Source: Phymatolithon calcareum (Eukaryota > Rhodophyta > Florideophyceae > Hapalidiales). From it: a stretch of 64,000 bases of DNA. Positions 1-11,815 of the stretch are shown here, piece after piece. Numbering within the stretch: the stretch's first letter is position 1; every line of letters starts with the position of its first letter. A model generated the notes under the pieces. It was given only the letters and a program-made list of their open reading frames with translations. It ran no database searches and had not been told where the DNA came from. A program made the translations under genes and the position numbers. The stretch spans positions 1,674,001 through 1,738,000 of the forward strand of contig OZ345371.1 of NCBI GenBank assembly GCA_977006965.1, read 5' to 3'.

Positions 1-882
1 TCCAGAGGTTTCCTCAACGAATACAAGCTATCAAGTGGACAAGTGGGCTGCTCGCCCCCATAGGCATAACCGAGCTCGAACGCAGATTCAGAGACAGGCG
101 TCGAAAATATCTGTGTTCATTATACGGGAGGTCCTCATTTGAGGACAAGAGTTTCATATTTCTAGCGCCTTTGTCGGTACCGGTCGATCGCCGTACAATA
201 GACACTAGAAGAAAAGCTAAACAAGACCATCCCCGATGAACAGTAAATGGCCACTATGGATTGAGCCCTGGCGTGACCATAGAATGCACCTGTCAAGAAA
301 CAATAGTGAGAGCGCTAGAAGTCTAGAAAGTTGCTTTGCACAAGCTTTTCCACCACCACTTGCTGAAGCTTCCTTTTACTCAAATAAGGTAAGCTCCGCA
401 GACATCTACCTTCATCCACAGGAGCAGGTTGAGTGGAATGGGTCATACTGTCCTGCACACGAAAATTTAGACAAATATCTGGGAACATACCTGAAGTTTG
501 AATTTCAAAAATCTTCTTCCCACAATCGGGCATGATCCATTAATCGATACTTCGGAAACTGTCTTCTGCAATTGCTTGGACTTCAGATCCCTATATCTCC
601 GAAAAAACAATCCCATCAAGCTTCCGCTTTCGAATACGGAATATATGTATATGTATACATGTTTGGCCTTCAATATTCAAAATAAGAATTTAGACGGAGC
701 TACAATTTACGCCATAAAATTAAGATGAATATTATCTTTTTCGTCGAAGAACGGAGGATTTGATCGATTACCCGATTTTTCTTGGACGAAATTACTTTCA
801 CTGCATGTCGAGAGAACAAATGCGATGAGCTTACGTCTGAGCTTCAGTATAGTTAATGAGAGCTCAGAGATCTCTATGCGGA
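1..882. repeat. Unknown dispersed repeat, copy A (cut by window edge)
   Basis: This stretch matches 3578-4803 in the same orientation along most of its length. Shared blocks include the first 130 bases, the block around 290-325 (compare 3768-3800), the block 514-600 (compare 4428-4520) and 610-880 (compare 4521-4803). The copies differ by many substitutions and indels, and copy B has extra sequence in the middle. No convincing coding frame is seen on either strand. It may be part of a degenerate transposon or LTR; I see no diagnostic motif. Confidence 0.7.
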
Positions 883-1185
883 GTTTTGGTGTTTGACGAT
901 TTGTATGTCTCTTTGGTTCCACGCAGCGATCAATCGGTACTTAGACCTTCTGCAGCGTGCATTGCTGACAAATGGAACTTCCACGTTCCAATGTCAGAAT
1001 CACCAAACATTATTTCGTAAATTTTTATCCCTGATTTCATCGTTTTTATATTTGATCTTTCCCGTATCCCCCTGCGGTTTATAAATATCTCTATATACTG
1101 AAAGAGCAACCAATAATAGATCTTAGCGCACCGCTTCATGTTGGAAACGACACTTATATATGCATTCGAGATCCGATCCAGAATC
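883..1185. other. No gene seen
   Basis: This is spacer between the repeat and the Hint relic. Short frames are present but none is recognisable, and no structural signal stands out. Confidence 0.5.
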
Positions 1186-1920
1186 TTAGTGTATTTCCCG
1201 ACAGCTCTGAAAAAAGCGTGAAGCGGAGCAAGAAGAATATGCGCTGCAATCGGTTCCACAGCAATTGAACGTCGAGCAACTGATGCCATTGACTAGGATT
1301 TCTCCATGAACTGTCTGCTGGTTAAAACTCCCTCTGAGATACCACACGCACGGGAATGACCACATCAGACTTCCCACTACCCAGTTCGACAACGTCCGCA
1401 ACTCGCACATTGTCAGCCGAAGCAAGCTCACCATTAACATAGATAAATGTCCAGGTGTGACGTGCAAATTCCCTCCGCTATATTAATTTCCACAAACTCA
1501 ACAACCGCCGGATAGTCGCGATGTGTGAACATAAACACTTTCGAGAACACACCATTGGAAACCTGAAATGTCACCGACGACCACCTCGTCCATACGCAAA
1601 ATGCCGCCATCCCCAAGGTTCACAGTCGCATCGGCCGGAAAGCAAGACGTCGAATTGGAGGAGATCACAGGGTGCTTTGAAGAGTACACACAGGGGTCAG
1701 ATGATATCCGCGTATATGCAATCATGTATTCATGTGTTTGTATCCCGATTCACGATGAATGCCCTTGATGGCTACAGCTTCTTCATCGTCGATAAAAACA
1801 AACGTGGATCCGCACTCCATACGACTTTCGTCACCTTCGCGCGCTGTATGTTCGACCCCGTACAAAAAGTTGGTGTTTGAGAATCGAGAGATCCGAGGAT
1901 CGACAGCACGTTGAAGGATT
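1186..1920 (-). pseudogene. Hog/Hint-domain protein relic, downstream copy
   Basis: Minus-strand translation shows a broken Hint (Hedgehog/intein) autoprocessing domain. It begins near 1650 with a block CFPADATVNLGDGG followed by RMDEVVVGD, the usual N-terminal Cys and 'VGD' turn. A VFMFTHRD strand and, after a frame change near 1465, HVTPGHL (the TxxH-type block) follow. It ends with GSFNQQTVHGEILVNG and an S-T pair near 1260-1330, the usual Hint C-terminal strand. Stops and frame changes interrupt it. In living members this domain cleaves its own polypeptide N-terminally to Cys; here it cannot be translated whole. The upstream part (1740-1920) is degenerate. The family call is strong; the identity of the attached N-terminal domain is unknown. 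Confidence 0.75.
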
Positions 1921-1927
1921 GAAAGCT

Positions 1928-2570
1928 CTAATCCGCCAATTGACGTACCGTGAATGGGTTGTTTATCGTCCAGTCCAATACATTCGGCAAACCATCGTCA
2001 GTGCATATTACGCCGACCTGTAACTTGTTTCCCTCCGCTGTATGAATTTCCACGAATTGAGAAACCGTCGAATTCGGGCGTTGTGTGAACATAATTACTT
2101 TCGTGAACACGCCGGAGGAAACCTGGACGCTGCCACCGACGACCACCTCGTTATGCCGCCATCCGCAAGGTTCACAGTCGCATCGGCCGGAAAGCAAGAC
2201 GTCGAATTGGAGGAGCACAGGATGCTTCGAAGAGTACAAACACGGTTCAGATGATATCCGCGTATATGCAATCATGTGTTCATGTGTTTGTATCCCGATT
2301 CACGATTAATGCCCCGGATGGCTACAGCTTCTTCATCGTCGATAAAAACAAACGTGGATCCGCGCTCCATACAACATTCGTCACAATCGCGCGCTATCTG
2401 TTCGACCCCGTACAAAAAGATGGCGCTTTGAGACACGAGAGACCCGAGGATCGACAACAAGCTGAAGGATTGAAAGCCCTGATCCGTTGATTGTCGTACC
2501 GTGAATGGGTTGCTTATCGTTCAGTCCAATACCTTCAGCGAACCAGCGTCAGTGCATGTTACTCCGTTTT
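1928..2570 (-). pseudogene. Hog/Hint-domain protein relic, tandem upstream copy
   Basis: This is a second copy of the first half of the Hint gene, lying upstream in the sense (minus) direction. The segment 2031-2570 duplicates about 1470-2030, including the bases coding for the start of the Hint domain and a preceding region with CDECC and FIDDEEAVAIRG (2272-2460). The HVTPGHL block and the C-terminal Hint strand are missing; after AEGNKLQV the frame runs into the duplicated junction. Frame changes occur around 2150-2260. I infer an old tandem duplication of one Hint gene, with both copies now dead. Confidence 0.7.
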
Positions 2571-3577
2571 GCGCGATTTGCGAGTGCGGGATGGAGAGTC
2601 ATCTACGACTTGGAATGTCGTAAAATCCCAACAGAATCGCAAAGTGGTGTGCTCGTCAGAGGCGAATCCTTGGAGCCTTTCTGTGTATTCCTTAGAAATC
2701 CAAGTTGTAAACCTTGGTTCTAAAGGTTACCCGACGTCTCAGGGGAACGCACATGACCATTGATTGAAACAGTCTGTGAATGGCGGCTATCCTTTTCCTA
2801 CGTTCATTTTCAATTGTCATCAGTACTGTAAGTTAGACACTCGTAAATTTTATGGTCACCATAACTTGAATGGTCCCATAACGGTTATGGTACCACTCAT
2901 GTTTCATACCTTCTACTAGCGGAAGTGAAAAGTTCAGTAGTGCGTCGTGGTGCACATTGTCGACTCCAGTGCTCCTGTGTTCGACGGGAGCTTCAAAATT
3001 CCACAATTTAGAGAGAACTGGTTAGTGGAACAGGTTGGAACGGAGATGGAAGGTGGTCTGACGTGCTGACACTCGAAATATCGGGAAAAAGTTGTCGCGA
3101 CCACTGTATTTGTCGCGACTGGTGCTCCACAGAGCCCTCTGGCACGCACAGCCCGCCAAAATACTCCGTTTGGACGAATCATTTGCGAAGCAAGATGGGC
3201 ATATGCGAACATCTTACATTATAGACGGCAAACCGTACAGGAAATCACAGCACTCCTCTTCGAGCAAAGCTTTGGCTCGATAGTACACGGCAGAGTAGAA
3301 AAACGCAAACACCGTTGAATGAAAGTAGGAGCAAAGGTCCGAAGAATGTTATTCAAGATTAAAATTCGCAGGGACGCGAAAAAGAGGCTGCAAGACAGTC
3401 TTCCAAGGATAAATTTTAATGGATCAAGGGCGATATGCCCTCACAACTGAATGCGGATAGCGCCGGCGACGCCCTGTAATTGATTGCAGACAAAATACTA
3501 CCAATAACACTGAAGGTCGCAATGGTTGGGGCACCAGGCGGGGAAATCGAGTGCTTGAGAATTAATCGATTTCATTT
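2571..3577. other. No gene seen
   Basis: Short frames occur on both strands but none shows a recognisable domain or a long uninterrupted reading. I see nothing I can name here. Confidence 0.5.
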
Positions 3578-4803
3578 CATTCCCAAGGTTTCTTCCACGA
3601 ACAAAATCTATCAAGTGGGCAAGTGGACGGCTAGCCCCAGAACTGTAGGTATAACCCAGCTCGATCGCAGATTCGGAGCCAGGCGTCGAAAATACCAGCC
3701 AGCTAAACAAGAACAACCCCGACGTCTAGTCTATGGAATAAGTCCTGAATGATCATAGAATGCACATGTAAAGAAACAATAGTGAGAGCGCTAGAAGTCT
3801 GGGAAGAGGATTTTCTCAAAGATTTTTTCCACCTGCATCCTTACAGAACTGCATAAGCTCCTTTTTTACTCAACTAAGGAAAGCTCTGCAACCAGCTACC
3901 TTCATCCACGGGAGGCGGTTACGGGAAAGTTGAAGTTTGTGCACTCCAGCATACGAAAATTTTGGACAAATTTGTCTAAATTTTCGTATGCATATTTGGG
4001 AACAGGCCTGACTGTTAGGGTCCAGAAGATTTACTTTTCGCGGCTCTAGATCCTTGTCGTTTTTGGTCATGGCCAGCCTTGTTATTGCAACTGGAGGCAG
4101 AACCTTTGTTCGGAATGGTCAGTAAATTTATCGCAAAAACCATGGCAGTCCTACAATGTAAGTATCTGTCGGGTGGTATCATATGATAGCCACGTTTCTC
4201 TCTTCGCTTCCATCACTGTTTCACCTCTTTTTTTCCTTGATCTATATCCCCAATGAGCGTGGAGAACAAAAAACTCTCTCAGAGTAAAAAGAACACTTGA
4301 TCGACCATGTCATCCAGTCAAGCCGATCCACAAGCGGCTGGATAAAGAGCCAAACCAAATGGACTTCGGACCAGGGCAAATCATTAATTCTCCTAAACCT
4401 CCCCTTGACAGTTTGGCCTTCAAATATCTTCTTCCCGCAATCGCGCATGATCGATTAATCGATACTTCTACAACCATCTTCTGCAATTGCTTGGACTTCA
4501 GATCCCTTTTTCTCGGAAGAACAATACCATCAAGCTTCAGCTCTCGAATGCGGAATAGAGTTATCCATAATATACATGTTTGGGTTTCAATATTCAGAAT
4601 AAAAGTTTAAAGAGAACTACAATTTACTTCATAAAAATAAGATGAAGAATCTCTTTTTCGTCGGAAAACGAGGGTCTTATCGATTACTCGATTTTTCTTA
4701 CCTTCCCTGCGTGTCGAGAGAACAAATACGACGATCTTTAGACCGATCTCACAAACTATGATCAAGCTTCAGTGAAGTTGATGAGAGCCCAGCGATCTCT
4801 ATG
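3578..4803. repeat. Unknown dispersed repeat, copy B
   Basis: This is the second copy of the repeat at 1-882, same orientation, with the same order of blocks and an additional segment at about 3800-4420. The extra segment carries a 41-base near-perfect palindrome (3951-3991). No coding capacity is recognisable. Confidence 0.7.
3951..3991. repeat. 41-base near-perfect palindrome
   Basis: The arms read catacgaaaattt inward from both ends and meet at a gacaaatttgtc centre. Copy A of the surrounding repeat (about 455-490) has only one arm-like stretch, so the palindrome probably arose by a local inverted duplication in copy B. Confidence 0.7.
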
Positions 4804-5574
4804 TGTGTTCGTACTGCCGACAGGGCTCGCTTCCGCGCACGTCTCCCCGGCAACAAATTTGGCACCAGAATAAGGTTACGCCCTTCCCAGCATGGGAAGG
4901 TGCACTCAAGCTTTTATTCAAGCCATCGCAGATCCTGCTGCCGAAGGACAGCTCTGCAGCAGCAGCGCCAGACGAGATCTAGGCTACGGTAATTACAGCT
5001 TGGAAATTGCCATAAATGCATTGTAATTGATAAAAAGAAAACGCGGGAAAAAAAACAAATCGAGGGAATTCACTAAATGGCCCGAAAAGTAGGGAAAATT
5101 CGCTAAAGAGGCACTCAGACCACGAAGGCAAATCCGCTACCCAGAGATGGAGACTATGTACTTGACACAACACTCTCTCCTAAGTTGGAAAGTTGATGAT
5201 GTTACACGCGGACTAGTGACGGCCAAGGAGGAAGAAAGCCGCCTCCATCAAGCATGAGCACAAGCAGAGGAAGGCTTAAGGCGAAAAATCCCGGAAGACA
5301 TGACGGAGCGCGCAAACACCGCGGTGTTACTCAAATCGCGAAAACGCTGACGGCGAAAAACCATTTTAGCCTAGCAGTGTTAGGCATGAAATAGTTTTTC
5401 GGACACTTTCCCCCACGCACCGCCGTCCTAAGTAGAAGTAGCGCACTTTGGGGAGGTTACCGAAAAGAGCCTTGAGACATTTCAACTCAACGGCACGGGA
5501 CAAAAAATAGACGAGAAAGCGGAGGAGGAAACACGGGAGTAAGAAATTATTGAAGACAAAATATTATAGTGACT
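4804..5574. other. No gene identified
   Basis: Several short frames exist (for example Glu/Lys-rich stretches around 5220-5340 and 5430-5540 on the plus strand) but no domain is recognised and stops are frequent. It could be a decayed transposon interior. Confidence 0.4.
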
Positions 5575-6945
5575 GAAGAGATGATAGTGTTTTTATTGCA
5601 ATTTTTTAAAGCCCCACAGTCATACGAATATACGGGCAAGGCTTCTTCAGGTGCTACCCTCACTAGGGCGGCTCTAATCTTATGTCTGGTATTCTATCTG
5701 AGACCCTAGTATGTACTCGGTTGTTTTTGATAGCTCTGCGAACTAGTTTTCGAGGCGTCTTTTCTTCTTTCAGTACAGGTCTTCTTCATTCTGCATACTC
5801 TCGATGATGCTTTTGCTGAAGAACAAGATGTCATCTAGTGCCTTCTCAGTTGCCGCTCTGTCTTCTTCCTTGAGTTCATAGGCTGACAAGTTGCGATCCC
5901 GGGTCTCCCCGTACTGTCTGACTTTGTTTCCAAATCCATCTGCCATCAGTATGGTAGACACTTGGGGAAATCTTCCGAAGGCGCACAGAACCTCCAGTTG
6001 CCTGTGTTTCAGTTGCGTAAATTTAAGTATTGCAGGGAGTTCTCTTGTATTTTTGTACGGAATTTTCATCTTTCTCTTCGATTCAAGGCCTTCTCCTTCC
6101 TTTGTCAGGAATGTTGATCGAAGTGCTTCTGCAGATTGGTTCGCTATTATGTGCTTCATCGCTTCATCAAACGGTTGTCCAGTTTCTATAGCTGCGATGT
6201 GATTACTTGTGGCTGGAAGCTCTTCTGAGTTTCTTCTCTCTGGCGGTTCCTCCAGAAACTTTCCTTCTTTCGCCATGGTCCTTCTCAACATCTTGAAAGC
6301 TAGTATTTCCCGTCGATGGTAATCAGCTTGGATTCGACATAGTAGACGAAGTCTATCCGCCTTTCCTCGTGCCAATGGCCCGAAGATATGTCTGAAAAAC
6401 GTTTGTTCAACTCCTTAACTGCGCTCTGGACGTTTTCTGTCCACGGTGTTAAGTGCATAGCGTACTTCCAACGTGGATGTATTAATGCATTGAATACCTG
6501 GATGCACTTAGGTATGCGAATTCTCTTCTTGAATACCCCTAGTGCGCGGAGCTCGTACAGAGCGGTCTTCGCCTGCTTGAGACGTTGCAGCATCATTGTA
6601 TCTGTAATTCCTTCCAGTCCTAAGGATACTCCGAGGTAGGTGACTTCCGGGACATGTGCGAGGGCCTTATTAGCCAGCTGGAATGTCACACCCGATGTCT
6701 CCTCCGATTCAAGTATCTCACTTTTTCTTTGGTTCGTGTTCCATGTCATCTCACTTTCTTCGGCACATTGAGTGGATTTCTGCAGAGGGGAAAGTGATTT
6801 CGCTAGAAAAATTTTGTCCTCTGCGAAGAGGATTGAAGGGACGTCGGCCTAATCTCTGGGCACTTCTCCCATACGTTCCGCAAACTGATCCATGAAGAAG
6901 CTGTATAGACTTGGACTGAGAGTGGACCCCTGTTGTCGTGAAGTG
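5575..6945 (-). mobile_element. 5'-truncated LINE (family 1 relative), ORF2 3' part
   Basis: The minus strand carries the C-terminal third of a non-LTR retrotransposon ORF2. Near 6945-6750 a frame reads GSTLSPSLY and ILFAED, matching GSPLSPSLY and ILFADD of the element at 30051-36246; the second catalytic Asp pair is altered to ED. The region 6749-6300 corresponds to MTWNT...SEVLESEE and the palm/thumb, and 6375-5770 to the conserved C-terminal domain ending in EEDLY. Frame breaks lie near 6750 and 6375. The 3' untranslated end (5575-5769) resembles the other LINE copies around 'gggcaaggcttc'. It is an older, diverged lineage and inactive. Confidence 0.85.
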
Positions 6946-7077
6946 GTACAAGCGCTACACGAAACGGAACAGATATGTGTTCGGAGCGCCGGAATTACTT
7001 CCTGTCAACCATATGGATTACGTTGCCCACATGCTTATCTCGAGCTCCGAAATCGGGAGTACACGAAACCTATGCTG

Positions 7078-7312
7078 TGTCGTGTACAGTGTTGAGCCCT
7101 AATCGAGCATTGCTATTTCCTGGAACCATAAGGATACCCAGGAAATAATGTCCGGGAAAGCGTACTATTGTAGAGTACGTTCCGAGTGGGTATAAATTAG
7201 TCCTTAAGGCAGACAAGTGTCACCTTGTTCAATAAACTGGGAAGAATCCGATTGAACACGACCTTCCTGATTACAACCACAACATGTTTTTAATCTTCTA
7301 CTCGCCACACTG
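7078..7312 (+). repeat. Candidate 5' LTR of outer Gypsy element
   Basis: This lies directly upstream of the plus-strand gag start (7349). It contains a TATA box (7191-7197) and an AATAAA signal (7231-7236) in the spacing expected of a U3-R-U5 LTR. No partner LTR is in the window because the element is cut off at about 15251, so the boundaries are estimates. Confidence 0.45.
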
Positions 7313-7348
7313 TTAGGCGCTTGACGCGCTTCATCAGTTGGCACAATC

Positions 7349-7790
7349 ATGGAAAACAGGCAACCGATGCTGCTGGCGCTTATTGAAAGGCAGAAAAGGG
7401 AGCTTAACGGTTATGTTGCCAATTATCTCGTTGTGGAGGACCAATTCTTCAACTATACAGATGGCGTTGACTACGAAGCTCTGGAAGCTAACGCTAAATC
7501 GGCGTTTACGAGGAAGAAGAATGAGCTGGCAAAGCAGCGTGGCGAGCTGGTTGCCAACGTTGAGAAAGCTAATAAACGGCTCAGTACCACCCATATTTTG
7601 ATTAATACTGGCTCTACCTGTGACAGGTCGCTGGATGTTTATCATTCCACCCGCGGCAGGGTGCCGACACTCCCGAAATTTCGCGGTGAGTCTATGGAAT
7701 CTATAATGGATGCCTTCGAATTTTCAGGCCAGTGCAAAACACTGTTTGAGGCTTACTTACTACCTGAAGACAGATGGATCTGTGTAAAAA
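7349..7790 (+). pseudogene. gag, N-terminal half (outer Gypsy element)
   Basis: An open frame starts with ATG at 7349. It has a charged helical N-terminus (about residues 10-85) and reaches the typical gag core entry LPKFRGES...DAFEFSGQC and LLPEDRWICVKMRYL, where the nested element begins. The frame runs on artificially into the nested LTR to 7849. The continuation of gag is found at about 13318, some 5.5 kb downstream. Gag forms the particle shell that packages element RNA; this copy cannot be made. Confidence 0.65.
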
Positions 7791-8079
7791 TGCGGTACCT
7801 TCCATTTACTGAAGGTGTGTGCTCGAGCGACTTATATACTCCTAGATGAGTGAAGATAACCATGAAGACACGTGTAGTCTCACATGCTGGCTGTCGGTTG
7901 CTACTAATTTTTATGATCGTCTAACCGACACTCTCTTGGTAATGATGATAATCGTGACTGTTTAAGCAAAGTGTGAATACGATACCGAACGTTCGAAGTA
8001 TCGTATGTCCAAGGAAGCTCTTAACTCACTGAGTCGTTATGCGAGAAGAGTAAACGGTAAGTTTGCTCGATGAGCTACA
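7791..8079 (-). repeat. 3' LTR of nested Gypsy element
   Basis: It is 289 bp, begins TG and ends CA on the plus strand, and matches 13025-13313 base for base over most of its length. The inner 270 bp (from 7810) are the safest part; similarity of the first 19 bases is weaker and the exact left end is uncertain. Confidence 0.8.
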
Positions 8080-9650
8080 CTCCCCTGTCAGAGGTGAGTT
8101 TCAGTGCTTGCTTGGCACGAATAACAGTCGCTTTCGATAGCGATTTGCGAGCAAGAAGTTTAGAAACGAGTTTAGGAACATCTTGATAGACAAGTCCCAA
8201 AGGCTCCAACGAGTCGTCAGAGTGAGGCAGCCCGCGCCAACGTACATGAACAAAAAGCTTGCCCTCGTGATCCTCTATTCCCATTAGTCTTTCCACCGCA
8301 TTCCGCGTTCGGAAGAGAGGACATGCGGGAGAATCGCGTCGGTATTGAGGGCCTTGTCACAGTATAATCGTAGAAGCCACGCACGAATATCATCCGTCGT
8401 CCCATTACGCGGTGAACACGAAATCGCTCAGCGCTTTGATGACACGTCTGGGTCCTGGCCAGCGTAGAGCCAGTTTTTCTCTTATGAAGAGTTCATCTCT
8501 GGCGACTAGAACGAAGTGGCCTTCAGCGAAACGTGGCAGAGAACCTCGTTTGGCCGCCTGTCTTGCGCGTTCACGGTACGCTTGGAGTGTTGTAGCGACC
8601 ACAGGATGCAGTTCTTGTAGGCGCTTTTGTGCCTCGTCGAAGTTGAGGAATAGCTCTTCCTGTGCTTGGGTGAGGGTTACAATTGTTCCGGTTGAGGCCC
8701 TTTGGATAGTGCTGACAGGTGAATTGGCTTCCTGCTCTGTGAAGATTGTTATCGGAGAAAGACACTTGCGCTGCAGTGAGGCTTAATGGTTCAGAGTAGA
8801 CTGTACAGTTTGTATCAGGTCGGGCCACTCAGTGTGGTCCATGCGCAACTCAGAAAGTAGAATGTGGAAAATTCGTAGCATCTCTTTGTTTACAAGCTCA
8901 ATACCGCCGTTAGACCATGGTGTATATGGTAGTGTGAAATGATGCTTGGCCTTCAGACCGCGAGTCACTAGACGAACTGTCTCGTTTTGGAAGTGAGGGC
9001 CATCATCGGACATAATCGCTACCGGTGGAGAGAATGCGCTTGACCATTCTAGAATCACCTGAGCTGCGTTTTCAGAATTGGCTGCTTCAATGGGAAACAG
9101 CCAAATATAGGATGAGAAATCATCACGCACAATTAGCAAATACTTAAAGCCGATCGCACTTGGGATCATCTCCAGATAGCCAAATTGGAGAAGATCATTT
9201 AGCTTAGTTCCGTGAAATGCGGGCCCAAATGGGCTTTGTTCTCGGGTGCCACGCGCTGTTGAAAAGCAGTGGATACATTGCTGCACGAAAGTACGCGCAT
9301 CAGAAACGAGGGTGTTTCAGAAATAGTGCTTGCGAATGGAATCCGCGGTCGTCTTTGCTCCCCGATGTCCTGCCGCTGATGTATTCCCAATGATACAGAT
9401 GCGGAGCTGCAGATCGTCCGACTCAGCTGGAATCCATACTGCATTGCTCGCGTCAGGCCACAGTCCTTGAATCTTAGATAAGCCTTCAGGCTTTGATGTG
9501 ATATGTTTGGTCTGTTCGGAATGAATCTCCGATTCAGAGGGCCACTCAAAATCTTTGTCGGAGGTTGAAACCAGAGGAGGGATGGTGATGAGTCGACGTA
9601 TTAGGGGCGGTGCACTCCATCGCCCTTGGACATCGGCCCACACATTGTCA
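8075..9650 (-). pseudogene. Integrase with C-terminal chromodomain (nested Gypsy)
   Basis: In the sense direction there is an HHCC zinc-binding block (about 9643-9260: AAGHRGAKTTADSIRKHY, then CIHCF). The catalytic core (9286-8783) follows with YLLIVRDDFSSY, SDDGPHFQNE and YTPWSNGGIELVNKE. Then comes a C-terminal region (8828-8405), and finally a chromodomain-like module (8296-8075: HVRWRGLP...SLEPLGLVYQDVPKLV). The chromodomain would tether the integration complex to histone marks in related chromoviruses. Two oddities appear: the first catalytic Asp block reads QFGYLEM where family members usually have an Asp before YL, and stops or frame changes separate the modules. It is inactive. Confidence 0.75.
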
Positions 9651-9655
9651 GTACC

Positions 9656-11010
9656 CGCTATGGGGTAGCAGACGAAATCAAACGTCTATAAACTGACAGC
9701 CCAACGTAGCAACTTCTTTACAGATCCGAGAGAAAGGTCTGGTATGAGGCATAGTGGATCAAAGATGAAGATCAAATTGTTATGATCGGTATACAAGTTG
9801 AACCCATGTGGAGTTGCTAAGAGCCAGCACATACGCTCACATGATGCCATAACCGCGTACGCCTCTTTTTCCAATATCGCCTAGCCCATCTGCGTGGAGC
9901 CAAAACGGCCAGACATGAACGCGAGGGGCTCATGATTTTGCTCTTCATGAGGCAGTGACAGCTCAGCGTAGGGGACCTGGGTGATGATACCTGACTAAAC
10001 ACCATCGCTGGCATCGGTATATAAGCATATACGTTTGGATGGGTCGCGATGAGTAAGAGTGCACTGCTGGGCCAGCGCTGCTTTTCACTGCTCAAAATGC
10101 TCGGTATGTTTTTCCGACCACCCAACAGCCTCAAGTTGTATCTTAGCGACTGCCCGCTTCGTTCGCTTACCGGCGCGGTCATGGACGAGCTCCATGACTT
10201 CGTGGAGTGCAGAGGTGAGATTGGCGAATTCAGGGATAGCAGTTCGAACCCATTGCATAGCACAGACAAATTGTTTTAAATGGGCCCCTGTTGTTGGAGT
10301 TTCCATGCTTAGTAGTCCCTCAAGCCGCTTCGGGTCAAATTGTATACCCTTGGCATTGATGATTCTGCCACATCAGCGAACCGAACGACCAAACAAGATG
10401 CATTTCGTCGGGTGAAGTTTCAGCTTATGTTTCTTGCACTTCTTGAGGAATGTCTCAATATACTTCAAGAGGTTCTTGATATTCCCTGCATTTAGTAGTA
10501 AATCATCCAGCCATCATAGGTAATTTTTGGCAAAAATCGAGTTGAGCATGGCGGACAGTGACGACTGCAAGTGAGACACGGCATTTGTTGAGCCATGTAA
10601 CACTCGCGTGGGAGTGAATACTCCGTCAAGAGTCACGAAAGACTGACATTCCTGGCTTTCGGCCGCTAATAGAAGCTGCAAGTAAGCGCGGGAAAGGTCA
10701 AAGCTGGAGTAGCAGGTAGAGCCTTGGAGCGAGTGTAGCTCATTTTCAAGGTTCGGAATTAGGTACGCATGCTTCAAGGTGTACTTGTTAACGCCTCGAA
10801 GGTCAGCGGTGAAAAGCCATTGCACGGCCCCCGTTTTCGGTACGAGTAGAGGTGCGGATGCCCACGAAACGGTAGGGTTGGGAAATGTCATGCCTTTCTG
10901 ACACAAAGAGTCAGTAAAATTGCCCAAGAACTCTCTCTGAGATTGAGAGTAGTTCCTTAGGTTCGCCTTAATTGGAACAGGATCAGGTGTCAGTCGGATT
11001 TCCAAAGGGG
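9656..11010 (-). pseudogene. Reverse transcriptase and RNase H (nested Gypsy)
   Basis: RT fingers and palm are read at 11005-10514, with VPIKANLRNYSQ, FTADLRGVNKYT, SSFDLSRAYLQLLL and FVTLDGVF blocks. The expected Y-x-D-D segment near 10515-10480 is disrupted by stops. Connection and thumb follow at 10306-10085. RNase H-type residues appear as CLYTDASDG near 10010 and EKEAYAVMASCERMCWLL with YTDHNNL at 9874-9760. Several frame changes break the reading. Confidence 0.75.
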
Positions 11011-11164
11011 GGATATCAGCTGGTGGTCCAGATGAGAGCCGTGTATGAAAAACATCGATGTGTTCGTGGACATTTGACGCGAGCTTGTCATGATGATCCT
11101 CCTTAAGTCAGTTATCCTTCGCTTGGTGTAGCATATCCGTGACAGCGTTCATGACTTCATGATA

Positions 11165-11815
11165 CTAGTCTATGTCGAATGGGTCCAACAATGCCGGATC
11201 GGGGAAAGGGTCGTCATCCTTGCGAGCCTCAAGGCCATTTACTCGCGGACGAGAAGGGTCTAGATTAAAGCTTTGCTTCAACGCTGCTGTGGCATGCGTC
11301 TTGTCTGAAGCCGTGCCAAACTGGGTGATCGATTTCATTAAGCGACTTACATATCCTGACGTCATGTCCGTGGTTGGGTTACCAACTTCCGCGCAGTCTG
11401 TGCCATCAAGATTGTCTCTGTTTTGCTCCAGTAGCGTTGAAGTGTCTATGCGTAGGTGCTGTAAGACTGGACGCCCAATAAGTATAGGTTCTCCTGTCAT
11501 TTTGTCATCTACAATCAAGTAAGAGGTATTCTTCATAGCCATGCTTCCAACGCGTAATTGAAGAGTAGTACTTGCAACCTCCAGTGTTCGCGAAAACGTG
11601 AATTCGCATGTTTGGTCCTTCTTTTGTAGAGCAACGTTCAACAAAACTGGCTTGATAGCTCGATTGCGACCAATGCCCATCATGGAAGCTTTCTCCGCCA
11701 TAGTAGGCCAAATTAAAATGTCGTCGCTTCCATCGTCAAATCGGGCAACTGTGCGCAACGAAACTTCATCGTCGGACAAGATAGCCTTTACTGCGCCATT
11801 GCAGTTGTTTTTCAT
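11165..11815 (-). pseudogene. Retropepsin-like protease region (nested Gypsy)
   Basis: An uninterrupted frame of about 216 codons reads RFDDGSDDILI near its start, in the position of the retropepsin D-S/T-G loop but with DDGSD, as in some chromovirus lineages. A downstream ILIGRPVLQHL fits the flap and C-terminal strand of this fold. It lies between the zinc-knuckle-like part of gag (about 12000-12140) and RT, as expected. The enzyme would cut Gag-Pol. Confidence 0.6.
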
